From: QHXW01 sp963752965
GTDB taxonomy: Bacteria; Acidobacteriota; Terriglobia; Bryobacterales; Bryobacteraceae
DNA length: 64,000 bases
Direction of reading: 5' to 3'
Assembly (NCBI GenBank): GCA_963752965.1
Contig: CAVWAJ010000016.1
Span: 744,001-808,000, forward strand
Position 1 is the stretch's first letter. The number at the start of each line of letters is the position of its first letter. Shown in pieces: positions 27,627-36,520 of the stretch. Both the position numbers and the translations under genes were made by a program. The notes under the pieces are model-generated. The model saw only the letters and a list, made by a program, of their open reading frames with translations. It had not been told where the DNA came from and searched no databases.

Positions 27627-28184
27627 TTGTCCCGACTTCGTGTAGCCGTCTTTTTTCTGGCCGTGGTTGTTCCCTGCTTCGGCGACAGCGTTTCCTTTTC
27701 CGGCAATTTCGGCAGCCTCGGGCTCGACCCACAGTTCGACGCTTACCTGGGGCGATTTGTCCTACCTGGTGTTTCGGATATTAACATACAAAGTTCCGGT
27801 TTGGCCTCTGGCGGCTTCGATCCGATCGTATCTCTGTTCCAGGGCACGGGCCCGGCTGCCGCATTCCTGGACCTGAATGATGACGCAGTACCCGGCCTCA
27901 ACCTCGACTCGTTGCTCATCCTGAACGGGTTGCCGGCGGAGGCCTACACTCTCGCTGTAACCTACGCGTCCAATGCACCCAACGCTTACTACTGGGTGGT
28001 GGCACCCTCGGAGATGGCTTTAACGGCCTTGGGGTAAGACCTGACGCGCAGCGACTACTTCCAAGTGGATATAATCTATCCGGGCGTAACCATCCCGGAA
28101 CCGGCTTCTCTTCTGCTCCTGAACACAGCTGCCCTCCTGTTAGCCATCGGCAGGCTGCGCTGCTGTTCTGCGATGCATCGCTGA
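27627..28184 (+). pseudogene. PEP-CTERM-anchored secreted protein with two compensating frameshifts
   Basis: From a TTG at 27627 the product has a signal peptide (LRVAVFFLAVVVPCFG) and a secreted beta-type region (FLDLNDDAVPGLNLDSLLIL). Around 27990 the expected GGGTLGDGFNGLG lies in a different frame. By 28038 the original frame resumes as LTRSDYFQVDIIYPGV and closes with the PEP-CTERM sorting signal IPEPASLLLLNTAALLLAIG plus RLR, stop 28184. PEP-CTERM proteins are processed by exosortase and placed at the surface. Taken literally the gene stops early at 28037 without its anchor. Confidence 0.68.
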
Positions 28185-28407
28185 GGGGAACCGCTCGGTG
28201 TTGGTCGCACGCCACAGACAAATCGCAATCACAAGAGGAAGTTGATGAGTCTGTTTTTGTCTTTTCCCCAAGTTTGCAGCATTCCGAAAAGGAGAATTGA
28301 ATTGATATGAGAGGTGTTCCGCAAAGATTGCTGGCGGCAGGCGCCACTCTTCTAGGTCTTTGACTGCTTGAAAAGATTCTAATAAAACAATTCCAATTAG
28401 AAATGTT

Positions 28408-28818
28408 TTGGCCAAGAAACGCATACTGGTGCTCTGCACTGGAAATTCCGCACGCAGCCAGATGGCCGAGGGTCTGTTGCGTCATGATGCGGGTGACCGT
28501 TTTAAGGTCGAGAGCGCTGGTACCAAGCCCAGCCGGGTTAGGCCTGAGGCGATCGCTGTCATGAAGGAGCTGGGCATCGACATCTCGGGTCAACGATCCA
28601 AGAGTGTCGATGAATTCCGCGACCAGAGCTTCGATTACGTCCTTACGGTTTGCGATAACGCTAATGAGAGCTGTCCGATATACCCTGGGCACACCAATCG
28701 GCTTCACCACAGCTTCGAAGATCCCGCCGCTGTGGAAGGATCGGAAGCGCAGCGTCTTTCAGCTTTCCGCATGGTTCGCGATCAGATCCGCCAATATTTG
28801 CGGAACTTTCCGCCCTAG
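28408..28818 (+). CDS. arsC: Arsenate reductase, thioredoxin-coupled (LMW-PTP fold)
   Basis: The 136-residue protein has the P-loop C10-TGNSARS, the Asp-Pro loop FEDPAAVEG, and the redox pair C82 and C89 (TVCDNANESCP). All three cysteines match the positions in thioredoxin-linked ArsC of the S. aureus pI258 type. It reduces arsenate to arsenite in the cytoplasm. The start is a TTG at 28408; no ATG fits and the ribosome site is weak. It lies upstream of arsR on the same strand. Confidence 0.9.
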   Translation: MAKKRILVLCTGNSARSQMAEGLLRHDAGDRFKVESAGTKPSRVRPEAIAVMKELGIDISGQRSKSVDEFRDQSFDYVLTVCDNANESCPIYPGHTNRLHHSFEDPAAVEGSEAQRLSAFRMVRDQIRQYLRNFPP

Positions 28819-29085
28819 CCGCGGACGCGCCCCCGCAGTGGTCAAGCACCGCTGACAGCCATCGGATAACGAAGTCACTACAAGAGAGAGCTTGAAAACC
28901 AGTGTTCTCGATTCGCCAAGAATCGATGGGATAGACGCCAAATTCTGTATTTTCAACCAACGGCTGACACGGTTCAGTATTCACCAGAGAATGCCGGTGC
29001 GCCACCACGGTACGGATCTCGGCAAACAAGTGGCGCATTCGATCTCAGCCGGTCAAGGGCAATCGTCCCCAGAGGAATTGCATAC

Positions 29086-29101
29086 TTGGCAGATTTGCCA
29101 A
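29086..29101. promoter_or_regulatory. Probable ArsR operator TTGGCA-N4-TGCCAA
   Basis: A perfect palindrome with 6-bp arms, TTGGCAGATTTGCCAA, ends 21 bp upstream of the arsR start codon, where an autoregulating ArsR would block transcription. The flanking bases CATA and ATGT extend the symmetry imperfectly. The position fits an arsenic-responsive operator; binding is not shown. Confidence 0.55.
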
Positions 29102-29122
29102 ATGTCGCTATGATTGTCAGTG

Positions 29123-29458
29123 ATGGATGCTAAAACCCTCGCCCGGTATGAAGCGCGCGCGCAGGTCTTCAAAGCACTGGCCCACCCTTCCCGTTTGCTG
29201 ATCGTGGATGAACTCATGCAGTCGGAACGGTGCGTCTGCGACTTGACCGCGCTCGTCGGCTCGGACATGTCTACCGTCTCCAAGCACCTGTCCCTACTGA
29301 GGGCCGCCGGCGTGGTTCGGGATGAACGGCGGGGCGCCCAGATCTGGTATCGCCTTCGCATGAAGTGCGTCACCAAGTTTTTCGGGTGCGTTGAATCCGA
29401 GTTGCAGAAGCAAGCTCGTGAGCAATTGGACCTGGTCCACGCTGGTACCACACCGTAA
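29123..29458 (+). CDS. arsR: ArsR-family metalloregulator
   Basis: From ATG 29123 the protein has about 111 residues. It has a winged helix (FKALAHPSRLLIVDELMQSE, then DMSTVSKHLSLLRAAGVVRD) and the As(III) site motif ERC37-V-C39-DLT in helix 3. It represses the operon until arsenite binds. A TTG three codons upstream is an alternative start. The downstream genes follow at 24 bp and then abut, so it heads an arsenic-responsive operon. Confidence 0.9.
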   Translation: MDAKTLARYEARAQVFKALAHPSRLLIVDELMQSERCVCDLTALVGSDMSTVSKHLSLLRAAGVVRDERRGAQIWYRLRMKCVTKFFGCVESELQKQAREQLDLVHAGTTP

Positions 29459-29482
29459 TCATTCCATGAGCAGAGAAAGTAC

Positions 29483-29882
29483 ATGAATATACGACCAAAG
29501 TGCTCATGTTCAGGATTTACAGACCTGATGTTCTCTTGTTCTGCCGCGGCTGACATCGCCGAGATCGGTGACCGTGCGGTTCGCGCACTGCACAAGGCCG
29601 GCGAGGCGAAGATGTTCTGCCTAGCTGGCATCGCAGGCAAAGTCGAGTTGATCGAGGTCAACACGCGAGGGGGCCGACCGCCTGCTCCTGGTGGATGGCT
29701 GCGACAGCGACTGCGCAAAGAAGACTATGGAGCTCGGCGGCCTTACCGGGTTCATCCACCTGCGCGTCAGCGATTTGGGACTGGAGAAAGGCAAGATCGC
29801 CGTTACCGATGAGCGGATCGAGATGGTTGCGGCGAAATTGTGCGAACTGCTCGGGCGGCGACTAGAAGTTGCGGAGGCATAA
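29483..29882 (+). pseudogene. DGC-domain putative zinc-binding protein, frameshifted
   Basis: The frame opens at ATG 29483 with CSCSGFTDLMFSCSAAADIA and AKMFCLAGIAGKVELI, the first half of a DGC (putative zinc-binding) domain. The second half, LLLVDGCDSDCAKKTMELGG then TDERIEMVAAKLCELLG, lies one frame over and stops at 29882. The switch fits one extra or missing base in the G5 run at 29669-29673. Proteins of this family carry conserved cysteines and recur in arsenic and redox loci. The repaired product would be about 133 residues. Confidence 0.75.
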
Positions 29883-30329
29883 GTGACGCGAAAGCTCATC
29901 TCCATCGTCCTATTCTTTCTCGCGGTGACGACTCTCGGCGCGATCTATGTCCACTCCGAGAAAGATCGGGCCGATTCCCCGGCGGCGTCGCAGCCGCAGA
30001 CGACGGACACCAAGGTCATCGCCTATTACTTCCATGTAACTGCCCGCTGCACTACATGCCGCACAATTGAGAGCTACTCCCGTGGAGTCATTGAGCAGAA
30101 GTTCAGTGCCGATATCGCGAAGGGCCGCCTGCAGTTTAAGCTCGTCAACGTTCAACTCGGGGAGAACCGGCACTTTGTGAGGGACTATCAGCTCTTCACA
30201 AAATTGCTGGTGCTGGTGCGCTTCGACAAGGGCAGGCAGACGGAGTACAAGGTGCTGAGGGACACCTGGGAACTGGTCGGAGATAAATCGGCTATGCAGG
30301 GGTACGTGGAGCGGGAGGTTCGCGACTAG
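29883..30329 (+). CDS. arsF: Thioredoxin-like ArsF-family protein (nitrophenyl compound nitroreductase subunit)
   Basis: The GTG start at 29883 directly follows the preceding stop. The 148-residue protein has an N-terminal signal anchor (KLISIVLFFLAVTTLGAIYV), then YYFHVTARC56-TTC59-RTIE, a CXXC redox site on a thioredoxin-like fold, and the segment YQLFTKLLVLVRFDKGRQTE. It matches the ArsF-type proteins described in arsEFG loci that act on nitroaromatic arsenicals. The symbol rests on family resemblance and on the ArsG-like gene 21 bp downstream. Confidence 0.75.
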   Translation: MTRKLISIVLFFLAVTTLGAIYVHSEKDRADSPAASQPQTTDTKVIAYYFHVTARCTTCRTIESYSRGVIEQKFSADIAKGRLQFKLVNVQLGENRHFVRDYQLFTKLLVLVRFDKGRQTEYKVLRDTWELVGDKSAMQGYVEREVRD

Positions 30330-30350
30330 CGACTACCTCAAGAGGCTCTC

Positions 30351-31040
30351 ATGATCTTGTCCGCCACAGCGGTGCTAACTGCGGTCTGGCTAGGAATCCT
30401 CACTTCGATCAATCCGTGCCCACTCGCCACCAACGTGGCCGCGATGTCGTTTATTGGCAAGGATCTCTCTTCTCCCCGGCGGGTTCTATTGACGGGAGTT
30501 CTGTACACCCTCGGGCGGAGTCTGGCCTATGCTGTGTTGGCCGCTCTCTTGATCGCCAGCGTATTCGCCATCCCGGACTTGTCCTTCTGGCTCTCCACGT
30601 ATATGAACAAGTTCCTCGGCCCAGTCCTGATTGCAACCGGGATTGTTCTTCTGGAATTGGTGCGGGGCAATTTCGCCACTTCTTGTGTCAGCGACAGGGC
30701 CGGCGAGCGTTTTGGAGAATCCGGTTCCTGGGGCGCCGGTCTGCTTGGGATTCTCTTTGCCCTATCTTTTTGTCCAGTGTCCGCAGCCCTCTTCAGCAGC
30801 CTGCTTCCGCTCGCTGTCAAGAATAGCTCCAGCGTGCTGCTTCCTTCGGCATACGGGGCGGGAACCGGTGTCCCGGTGTTCGTCTTTGCGGTGCTGATCG
30901 CCCTGGGCGCCCAGTGGGTCAGCAAGGCATTCAAGAAGCTTGTCCAGTTCGAAAAGTGGGCCCGGCGCGCCACAGGAGCGATTTTCGTCATCGTCGGAGT
31001 TCGCTACTGCCTGATCTACATCTTCGAGGTGCAGCTATGA
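30351..31040 (+). CDS. arsG: ArsG-family membrane permease (CcdA/DsbD-like)
   Basis: A 229-residue polytopic protein with six to seven hydrophobic helices and the CcdA-like motif GILTSINPCPLATN, later LLGILFALSFCPVSAALFSS, giving two membrane-embedded Pro-Cys/Cys-Pro sites. ArsG-type members are reported as efflux permeases for trivalent aromatic arsenicals; the fold otherwise moves reducing equivalents across the membrane. It lies between the ArsF and thioredoxin genes and overlaps the latter by four bases. Confidence 0.8.
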   Translation: MILSATAVLTAVWLGILTSINPCPLATNVAAMSFIGKDLSSPRRVLLTGVLYTLGRSLAYAVLAALLIASVFAIPDLSFWLSTYMNKFLGPVLIATGIVLLELVRGNFATSCVSDRAGERFGESGSWGAGLLGILFALSFCPVSAALFSSLLPLAVKNSSSVLLPSAYGAGTGVPVFVFAVLIALGAQWVSKAFKKLVQFEKWARRATGAIFVIVGVRYCLIYIFEVQL

Positions 31041-31279
31041 GGATTCAAATCGCAGGGCCAGGTTGCCCCAACTGCCAGAATGCGGAACGGAATGTCGTCA
31101 ACGCCTGCGCTGAACTCGATTTCGCAGCCGACATCTCGCACGTAACGAATATTGCCGACATTCTGGAGCTCGGTGTCATGCGAACGCCGGCCGTGGTGAT
31201 CGACGGCGAAGTCGTGATTTCCGGGCGGGTGCCCACCGTTTCGGAACTGAAGAGCATCCTGATAACAAGGAGGCCTTGA
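31037..31279 (+). CDS. Small thioredoxin-fold protein of the arsenic operon
   Basis: ATG 31037 overlaps the arsG stop (ATGA) and is preferred over the longer upstream-open frame. The 80-residue protein starts MRIQIAGPGC10-PNC13-QNAERN. It keeps the cis-Pro site (VMRTPAVVIDGEVVISGRVP), a typical glutaredoxin-like thioredoxin of the TM0996/MTH895 type. It probably relays electrons for the ArsF/ArsG pair and may fill the ArsE role. Confidence 0.85.
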   Translation: MRIQIAGPGCPNCQNAERNVVNACAELDFAADISHVTNIADILELGVMRTPAVVIDGEVVISGRVPTVSELKSILITRRP

Positions 31280-31331
31280 TTTTAAGTTGTGGGGATGCTC
31301 CTGAAGATTTGTTAGCTCTGGAGAAAAACGA

Positions 31332-31787
31332 ATGGTGCAATTGAAAGTAAACGGTGTTGCGCGTCAGTTCAATGGAGATCCCGACATGCCATTGCTCTGG
31401 TATCTCCGTGATTTGCTGCAGTTAACAGGTACGAAGATCTCCTGTGGGATCGGCATCTGCGGAACGTGCACGGTCCACGTGAACGGTGAGCCAACCCGTA
31501 GTTGCGTTACGTCCACGAAACAAGTGGCCGGCAAAGAAGTCTTAACCATCGAAGGGTTGAGCGCGAAGGGTGACCACCCTGTTCAGAAGGTGTGGATGCG
31601 GGTGAATGCGCCGCAGTGCGGTTATTGTCACAGCGGACAGATCATGCAGGCGGTGGCCTTGCTGAAAGAGAAGCCGAAGCCAACGGACCAAGACATCGAC
31701 AAAGCGATGGAGGGCAATCTCTGCCGCTGTGGGACGTATCAACGGATCAGGCAGGCTATCAAATTGGCTGCGGCGGTGGAAGCATGA
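31332..31787 (+). CDS. iorA: (2Fe-2S) subunit of a molybdenum hydroxylase (isoquinoline 1-oxidoreductase alpha type)
   Basis: A 151-residue protein with a plant-ferredoxin-type cluster motif C38-GIGIC43-GTC46 plus C58. A second four-helix cluster motif follows with APQCGYCHSGQIMQAVALL and EGNLCRCGTYQRI. These are the two [2Fe-2S] centres that pass electrons from the molybdenum cofactor. The ATG is preceded by GGAGAAAAACG, and its stop overlaps the large subunit start (ATGA). It follows the arsenic operon by 52 bp on the same strand, so co-transcription is possible. Confidence 0.88.
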   Translation: MVQLKVNGVARQFNGDPDMPLLWYLRDLLQLTGTKISCGIGICGTCTVHVNGEPTRSCVTSTKQVAGKEVLTIEGLSAKGDHPVQKVWMRVNAPQCGYCHSGQIMQAVALLKEKPKPTDQDIDKAMEGNLCRCGTYQRIRQAIKLAAAVEA

Positions 31788-34024
31788 ATAAGATCGATTT
31801 GGCTAGCCGCCGTGATTTCCTGGGGGACATGCTCTCGGCGAGCGCCCTGGTTCTCGGCGCTCAGGTGCTGCCCATTGAGGCTTTAGCCGCAAGCCAAGCG
31901 GAATCCGTGATGAAACCCAACGTATGGCTCGGAATTGAGCCCAACGGTGTCGTCATTATCGTGGCCCATCGTTCCGAGTTGGGTCAAGGCACTCGCACAG
32001 CGCTCCCTCGCATCGTCGCGGATGAACTGGACGCCGATTGGAAGCGTGTCACGATTGAACAGGCCATAGGAGATGCGCGTTTCGGGAGGCAGGACACCGA
32101 TGGCTCGAAATCGATCCGGGAATTTTTTGCCATCATGCGCGAGGCCGGGGCCACCGCGCGCCTCATGTTGATCCGGGCAGCCGCCGCACAGTGGAACGTC
32201 CCGGTGGCTGAATGCGTATCTGATCTCCATGCCATTGTTCATCGGCCCACGAAGCGCCGGTTGGGCTATGGAGAGCTTGCAACCGCGGCATCGAATCTGC
32301 CCGTTCCGAAAAAGGAAGAGCTGCAGTTGAAGGCTAATAGTGCCTGGCGTTATATCGGGAAGTCGTGTTCTAGCTATGACCTTGCCGATCTTTGTACCGG
32401 CAAAGCTGTGTTTGGCATGGATGCGCGAATCGAAGGGATGGTATACGCCTCAATCGAGCATCCTCCGGTCTTCGGTGGAAAGGTAAAATCCCTTGATGAC
32501 ACGGCTGCGCTAAAGGTGTCCGGTGTGTGCCAAGTCGTCCCGGTGGAGCCCTTTAAGCCGCCAGCCGGTTATCAACCACTCGGCGGAGTCGCCGTTATTG
32601 CGGACAACACGTGGGCCGCGTTTCAGGGCCGAAAACAACTGAAAATTAGTTGGGAGCACGGTCCGAACGAAACTTATAATTCTGAGGCATATAAAAAGGA
32701 ACTCCAGGAAACGATCCACAGGCCCGTAAGAGTCGTGCGCAACGAAGGGGATGCAGATGCTGTTTTCGCGAAGGGCGGGAAGATTATCGAGGCCGATTAT
32801 TATGTTCCGCTCCTCGCGCAGGCGCCTATGGAACCCATGGTGGCCGTCGCCGATTATCGCAATGGCAGAGTTACTGTCTGGGCCCCCGTACAGAATCCCC
32901 AAGCTGTGCAGGATATCGTCTCCTTGCTTCTGAGCATCCCGAAAGAGAACGTGATCTGCCACGTGACGCTCGTGGGCGGCGCATTTGGGCGCAAGGACCA
33001 GCCCGATTTCGTTGCCGAGGCGGCGGTCCTCTCGAAAAAAGTCGGCCGCCCGGTGAAGGTGGTCTGGACGCAGGAGGATAACATCAAGTTCAGTTACTAC
33101 AATGCCGTATGCGCCATGTATATGAAAGCGGCGTTGGGTCCAGATGGCAAACCCACCGCTTGGCTTCAGCGTTCGGCATTCCCGCCGATCCCGTCCACCT
33201 TCGATGGGACTTCGGTTCTCGGCGATGCCGGTCACTTGCAGCAGGGCTGGACCGATGTTCCTTTTGAGATTTCGAACCTTCGAGTGGAGAATGGGCCCGC
33301 AAAGGCGCATGTACGGATCGGATGGATGCGGTCAGTTGCCGCCATATACCAGGTCTTTGCGGTTCAATCCTTCGCCGATGAGCTCGCCTACGCCGCGGGC
33401 CGCGATCCCCTCGATTACTTGCTCGAACTGATCGGAAAGCCTCGTATCCTAAACATCAAAGACTACCCGCACTATGGAACCTCGGCGAGTAAGTATCCGA
33501 TCGATACGGGCCGGCTTCGCCATGTGACCGAAATGGTGGCCGAGAAGGCCGAATGGCAAACGCGAAGGCGAAAGCTCGGCAAGGGGTCGGGATTGGGCAT
33601 CGCCTCGACGCAGAACACCTTGACATATGTGGCCGCCGTGGTTGAGGTAAAGGTGAACGACAAGGGCGAGCTGCAAATCCCGAGGGTGGACCTTGCCGTG
33701 GACGCTGGAGTGATTGTCAATCCGGACGGCGCGCGCCAACAGATGGAGGGCTCGGCGGTGTTTGCCACCAGCATCGCGCGCACCGGCGAAATCACCGCCA
33801 CCAACGGCGCGATCGACCAGTCGAACTATCATGACTATCCGATTGACGACATGGTCAATGCCCCGCGCCAGACCAACGTATATTTTGTCGATAGTGATGC
33901 TCCGCCCACCGGTATCGCCGAACCGGGTGTGCCGCCGGTGATTCCGGCTCTCTGTAACGCCATCTTCGCCGCCACCGGCAAAAGGATTCGGGAGTTGCCA
34001 ATCGCTAAGCAGAAATTAGTCTGA
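31784..34024 (+). CDS. iorB: Molybdopterin subunit of an isoquinoline 1-oxidoreductase-like hydroxylase
   Basis: From ATG 31784 the protein has 746 residues with a twin-arginine type leader (ASRRDFLGDMLSASALVLGA), so the complex is probably exported folded. The xanthine-oxidase-family core is visible: SELGQGTRTALPRIVADELD, VTLVGGAFGRKDQPDFVAEA and, near the end, PPTGIAEPGVPPVIPALCNA with the catalytic Glu-Pro-Gly. It hydroxylates an N-heterocycle or aldehyde-type substrate. No FAD subunit follows, consistent with the two-subunit Ior class that feeds electrons to a cytochrome. Confidence 0.88.
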   Translation: MNKIDLASRRDFLGDMLSASALVLGAQVLPIEALAASQAESVMKPNVWLGIEPNGVVIIVAHRSELGQGTRTALPRIVADELDADWKRVTIEQAIGDARFGRQDTDGSKSIREFFAIMREAGATARLMLIRAAAAQWNVPVAECVSDLHAIVHRPTKRRLGYGELATAASNLPVPKKEELQLKANSAWRYIGKSCSSYDLADLCTGKAVFGMDARIEGMVYASIEHPPVFGGKVKSLDDTAALKVSGVCQVVPVEPFKPPAGYQPLGGVAVIADNTWAAFQGRKQLKISWEHGPNETYNSEAYKKELQETIHRPVRVVRNEGDADAVFAKGGKIIEADYYVPLLAQAPMEPMVAVADYRNGRVTVWAPVQNPQAVQDIVSLLLSIPKENVICHVTLVGGAFGRKDQPDFVAEAAVLSKKVGRPVKVVWTQEDNIKFSYYNAVCAMYMKAALGPDGKPTAWLQRSAFPPIPSTFDGTSVLGDAGHLQQGWTDVPFEISNLRVENGPAKAHVRIGWMRSVAAIYQVFAVQSFADELAYAAGRDPLDYLLELIGKPRILNIKDYPHYGTSASKYPIDTGRLRHVTEMVAEKAEWQTRRRKLGKGSGLGIASTQNTLTYVAAVVEVKVNDKGELQIPRVDLAVDAGVIVNPDGARQQMEGSAVFATSIARTGEITATNGAIDQSNYHDYPIDDMVNAPRQTNVYFVDSDAPPTGIAEPGVPPVIPALCNAIFAATGKRIRELPIAKQKLV

Positions 34025-34280
34025 AGATCTTGATTTCAATGGGACACCTCGTGACGAAACACGAGCGTCCCTACTTTCTCGGCGCGCGCGTATCCCTCTG
34101 CAGCACGTGCCGCGAAGCGCTGCGGCAAACCATCGATGAATACTGTGAGGGTTCGGAAGTGATCGCGGCCACTCCCACTGTGCCAAACGGAGTGCAGTGT
34201 CCGCTTAGGTTGCCGTTCGCTGTGACATATGGTTAAGAACTCTGGCTGGCCTCCTGATCGGAGGCGCGCTGTTCCCTCGG

Positions 34281-36106
34281 TGGACACCTGGTGGGTCTTC
34301 CGCACTTTTGGTGGAGGTTCACGGAGAGTGCTGCGAATGCTGGGGTCGAAAGGGTAGTACACGTCGGCGCAAAAGCAGAAATCCGCCGCGGCCATACATC
34401 TGCCGTTTTAAGAGCTTAAGGCGGTGGACTTGGCCTTCGACTTGTCCATTGCTCCAATGCTGTTCGACCGCGGCCGCCACCGCCTCGTAGTCGCGTTGGA
34501 TTCCAGTGACGAAGCACTTTAGTTCGGGGATCTCCGACGCCAGACTTCTCGTCAACCAAGATTTCAGTGCGTCGGAATTCCGCTCCTTGAAAACCGTGCG
34601 GAATTGTTGAGCTAGGTGCTCGGCCGTGGCGAGCTGAGCATGACCGGCGGTAACTGCCTCCACCCAGCGCTGTTCGTCAGGGCTGCGATGCATCGGCGGT
34701 TTCGTTAGCCAAAACGCCACCAGTCGCAGGTTGGGGAGGGTTCGGCGCGGCTTCGAAATCGGCGTCGATGACTTCGCCCGCCAAGGCTGGACGTATTCCT
34801 TCACCCGGCTTCGCTGTCCGCCATAGCCGCGCTGACGCAACTCGCGGCAGAGTTGGGACGCATTGTGGCAGCCCTCTGCCCAGCGCTTCTCCAAATACTC
34901 ACGAAAGGAATCCAGCTCAGATCGCCGCCGCCGTGGTGCACGTTCCGGAAACTCTCCTGCCTTAAGGAACCGTCGGATTGTGGTGCGGGTAATGCCGAGT
35001 TCGCGAGCGATCGCTCGTTTGGTGAGTCCGCGTTGGTAGGCCGCCCTGACTGCCTCAAATAGTGCTTTTCGCTTCTCCCGTCGCTGGTGACGCTGCTGCT
35101 CATGCCGGTTGAGTTGGATTGGTACTTCTGGTGTGTTTTCTTTGACCGGTGAGATACCTTGGCCGCTTGGCTCAACAGCATCACCCGGTGCCGAATGCGA
35201 GGCTGCGGGTTCCACCAACTGGACCCGTTGTAATACATTAGCCAATCGCTCCAGCACCCGTTGGAGCGCCTGTGTCAGGTTGCAATAAAGGTGAAATCGA
35301 TCTGCGACTTGGATGGCATCCGGCGCACCCTTACGGGCACCCTCGGCATAAGCACCTGCGCGATCACGGCTGATGACGCGCACGGTAGGGTGAGCTTGCA
35401 GCCATTTGGCTAGCGTCTCCGACTCACGATCCGGGAGAAGGTCAATGGGCTGGTGCCGCTCCAAATCCACCAATACTGTCCCGTAGCGATGGCCGCGCCG
35501 CCACGCCCAATCGTCTACCCCGAGGACCTTTACATCACCTGCCGATTCAGTAGAGACGGTCTGGCTGATGACTCGAAGGATCGTGTCGGCGCAGGACTCA
35601 ATACCCAACCGCGCTGCCAAACGACAGCCAGCTTCGCCACCCAAGGCGTAGCCGATCGCGAGCAAAGCGTCACGATGACGACAGGTTTGTCTACTGTAGG
35701 GCGAAGCCACGATCGGCAGCCGTTGTGTAAAGATCCGGCACTGACAATGTCGGGCCCGACAGTAGAAACGATGGGTTCGCAGACAGATCCGAACCACTGT
35801 GCCGTGACAAGGGAGGTCACGCAAGGTACGGAAATATCGGCTGTGTACGTGACAAGAGCGGATGCCACAGCGGGGACAAGCGGCACCACCTGCAGTGGCC
35901 GAGACGATCATCATCATGACGCTGCCGTGATGAACTATTTCATCCAGCGTCAGGCATGATGGATCTGGAAGAAGCGATACAAGCAAAGGGCTGGGGGAAG
36001 CAGCCATTTGCTCTTTGAGCTTAGAACATTCTCGCTTAAACCTGTTTTATGCAGAAATGAGGTGTCGCGATCCACCAAAAGTGCGGAAGACCCCACCTGG
36101 TGTCCA
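34281..36106 (-). mobile_element. ISL3-family insertion sequence with imperfect inverted ends
   Basis: Left end TGGACACCTGGTGGG then TCTTCCGCACTTTTGGTGGA (34281-34315). The complement of the right end reads TGGACACCAGGTGGGGTCTT then CCGCACTTTTGGTGGA, finishing at 36106, so the left arm lacks one G. Beyond the right arm a second GTGTCCACTGAGGG occurs at about 36115-36128 that mirrors CCCTCGGTGGACACC on the left. The true outer boundary may be there, with a 26-bp loss on the left. No 8-bp target duplication was found. Confidence 0.82.
34319..36007 (-). CDS. ISL3-family transposase
   Basis: A 562-residue transposase with the ISL3 zinc finger (CPRCGIRSCHVHSRYFRTLR, then RFYCRARHCQC), and the DDE domain starting VKVLGVDDWAWRRGHRYGTV. 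It continues with PTVRVISRDRAGAYAEGARK and AIQVADRFHLYCNLTQALQR. An inserted helix-turn-helix (GLTKRAIARELGITRTTIRR) is present. The reading frame is intact. Confidence 0.93.
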   Translation of the reverse strand: MAASPSPLLVSLLPDPSCLTLDEIVHHGSVMMMIVSATAGGAACPRCGIRSCHVHSRYFRTLRDLPCHGTVVRICLRTHRFYCRARHCQCRIFTQRLPIVASPYSRQTCRHRDALLAIGYALGGEAGCRLAARLGIESCADTILRVISQTVSTESAGDVKVLGVDDWAWRRGHRYGTVLVDLERHQPIDLLPDRESETLAKWLQAHPTVRVISRDRAGAYAEGARKGAPDAIQVADRFHLYCNLTQALQRVLERLANVLQRVQLVEPAASHSAPGDAVEPSGQGISPVKENTPEVPIQLNRHEQQRHQRREKRKALFEAVRAAYQRGLTKRAIARELGITRTTIRRFLKAGEFPERAPRRRRSELDSFREYLEKRWAEGCHNASQLCRELRQRGYGGQRSRVKEYVQPWRAKSSTPISKPRRTLPNLRLVAFWLTKPPMHRSPDEQRWVEAVTAGHAQLATAEHLAQQFRTVFKERNSDALKSWLTRSLASEIPELKCFVTGIQRDYEAVAAAVEQHWSNGQVEGQVHRLKLLKRQMYGRGGFLLLRRRVLPFRPQHSQHSP

Positions 36107-36520
36107 TCACTGGCCGGTTTTGGGTGTCCACTGAGGGTTCCTGCTTCGTGGCGCCGGTCCGACGTCGGATCAACGCGAACGCATCCACAAGCTCGAGAAC
36201 TCCCTGTCCGTTGCCAAAACTCAATCTCCGAGCAAATTCAGCGTTGCAAGGGACGAAGTAACAATGTTACATGTGAGAGAACTTGCTAACCGGAAGTGAT
36301 CTCACAAATGGAGCGAAAACAACCTGCATTTGCAATCCGGACGGAGTTTTCGGTAACCACAGATGACTGGCTCACGAGTGTTGATGCCGACCACATTCCG
36401 ATAACCTGATTTGCGGGTGCAATCCGTGGATCGCGTCACTCGGTCGAATTCGTTTCGATTGCATTTTAGGCCGGCACCCCCTTGCCGTTTTTCGCTCGCT
36501 CGTTAGAATCGAACAGAGCC
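36107..36520. other. Intergenic stretch right of ISL3; no gene seen
   Basis: Apart from the second ISL3-like end near 36115-36131, no coding frame with a ribosome site was found on either strand. The DNA is more AT-rich than its surroundings around 36240-36420 (for example ACAATGTTACATGTGAGAG), which may be foreign or promoter DNA. Confidence 0.4.

Noticed and set aside
34030..34236. 68-codon ORF after iorB with a CSTC motif
   Set aside because: No ribosome site, no recognised family, and it runs into the ISL3 flank.
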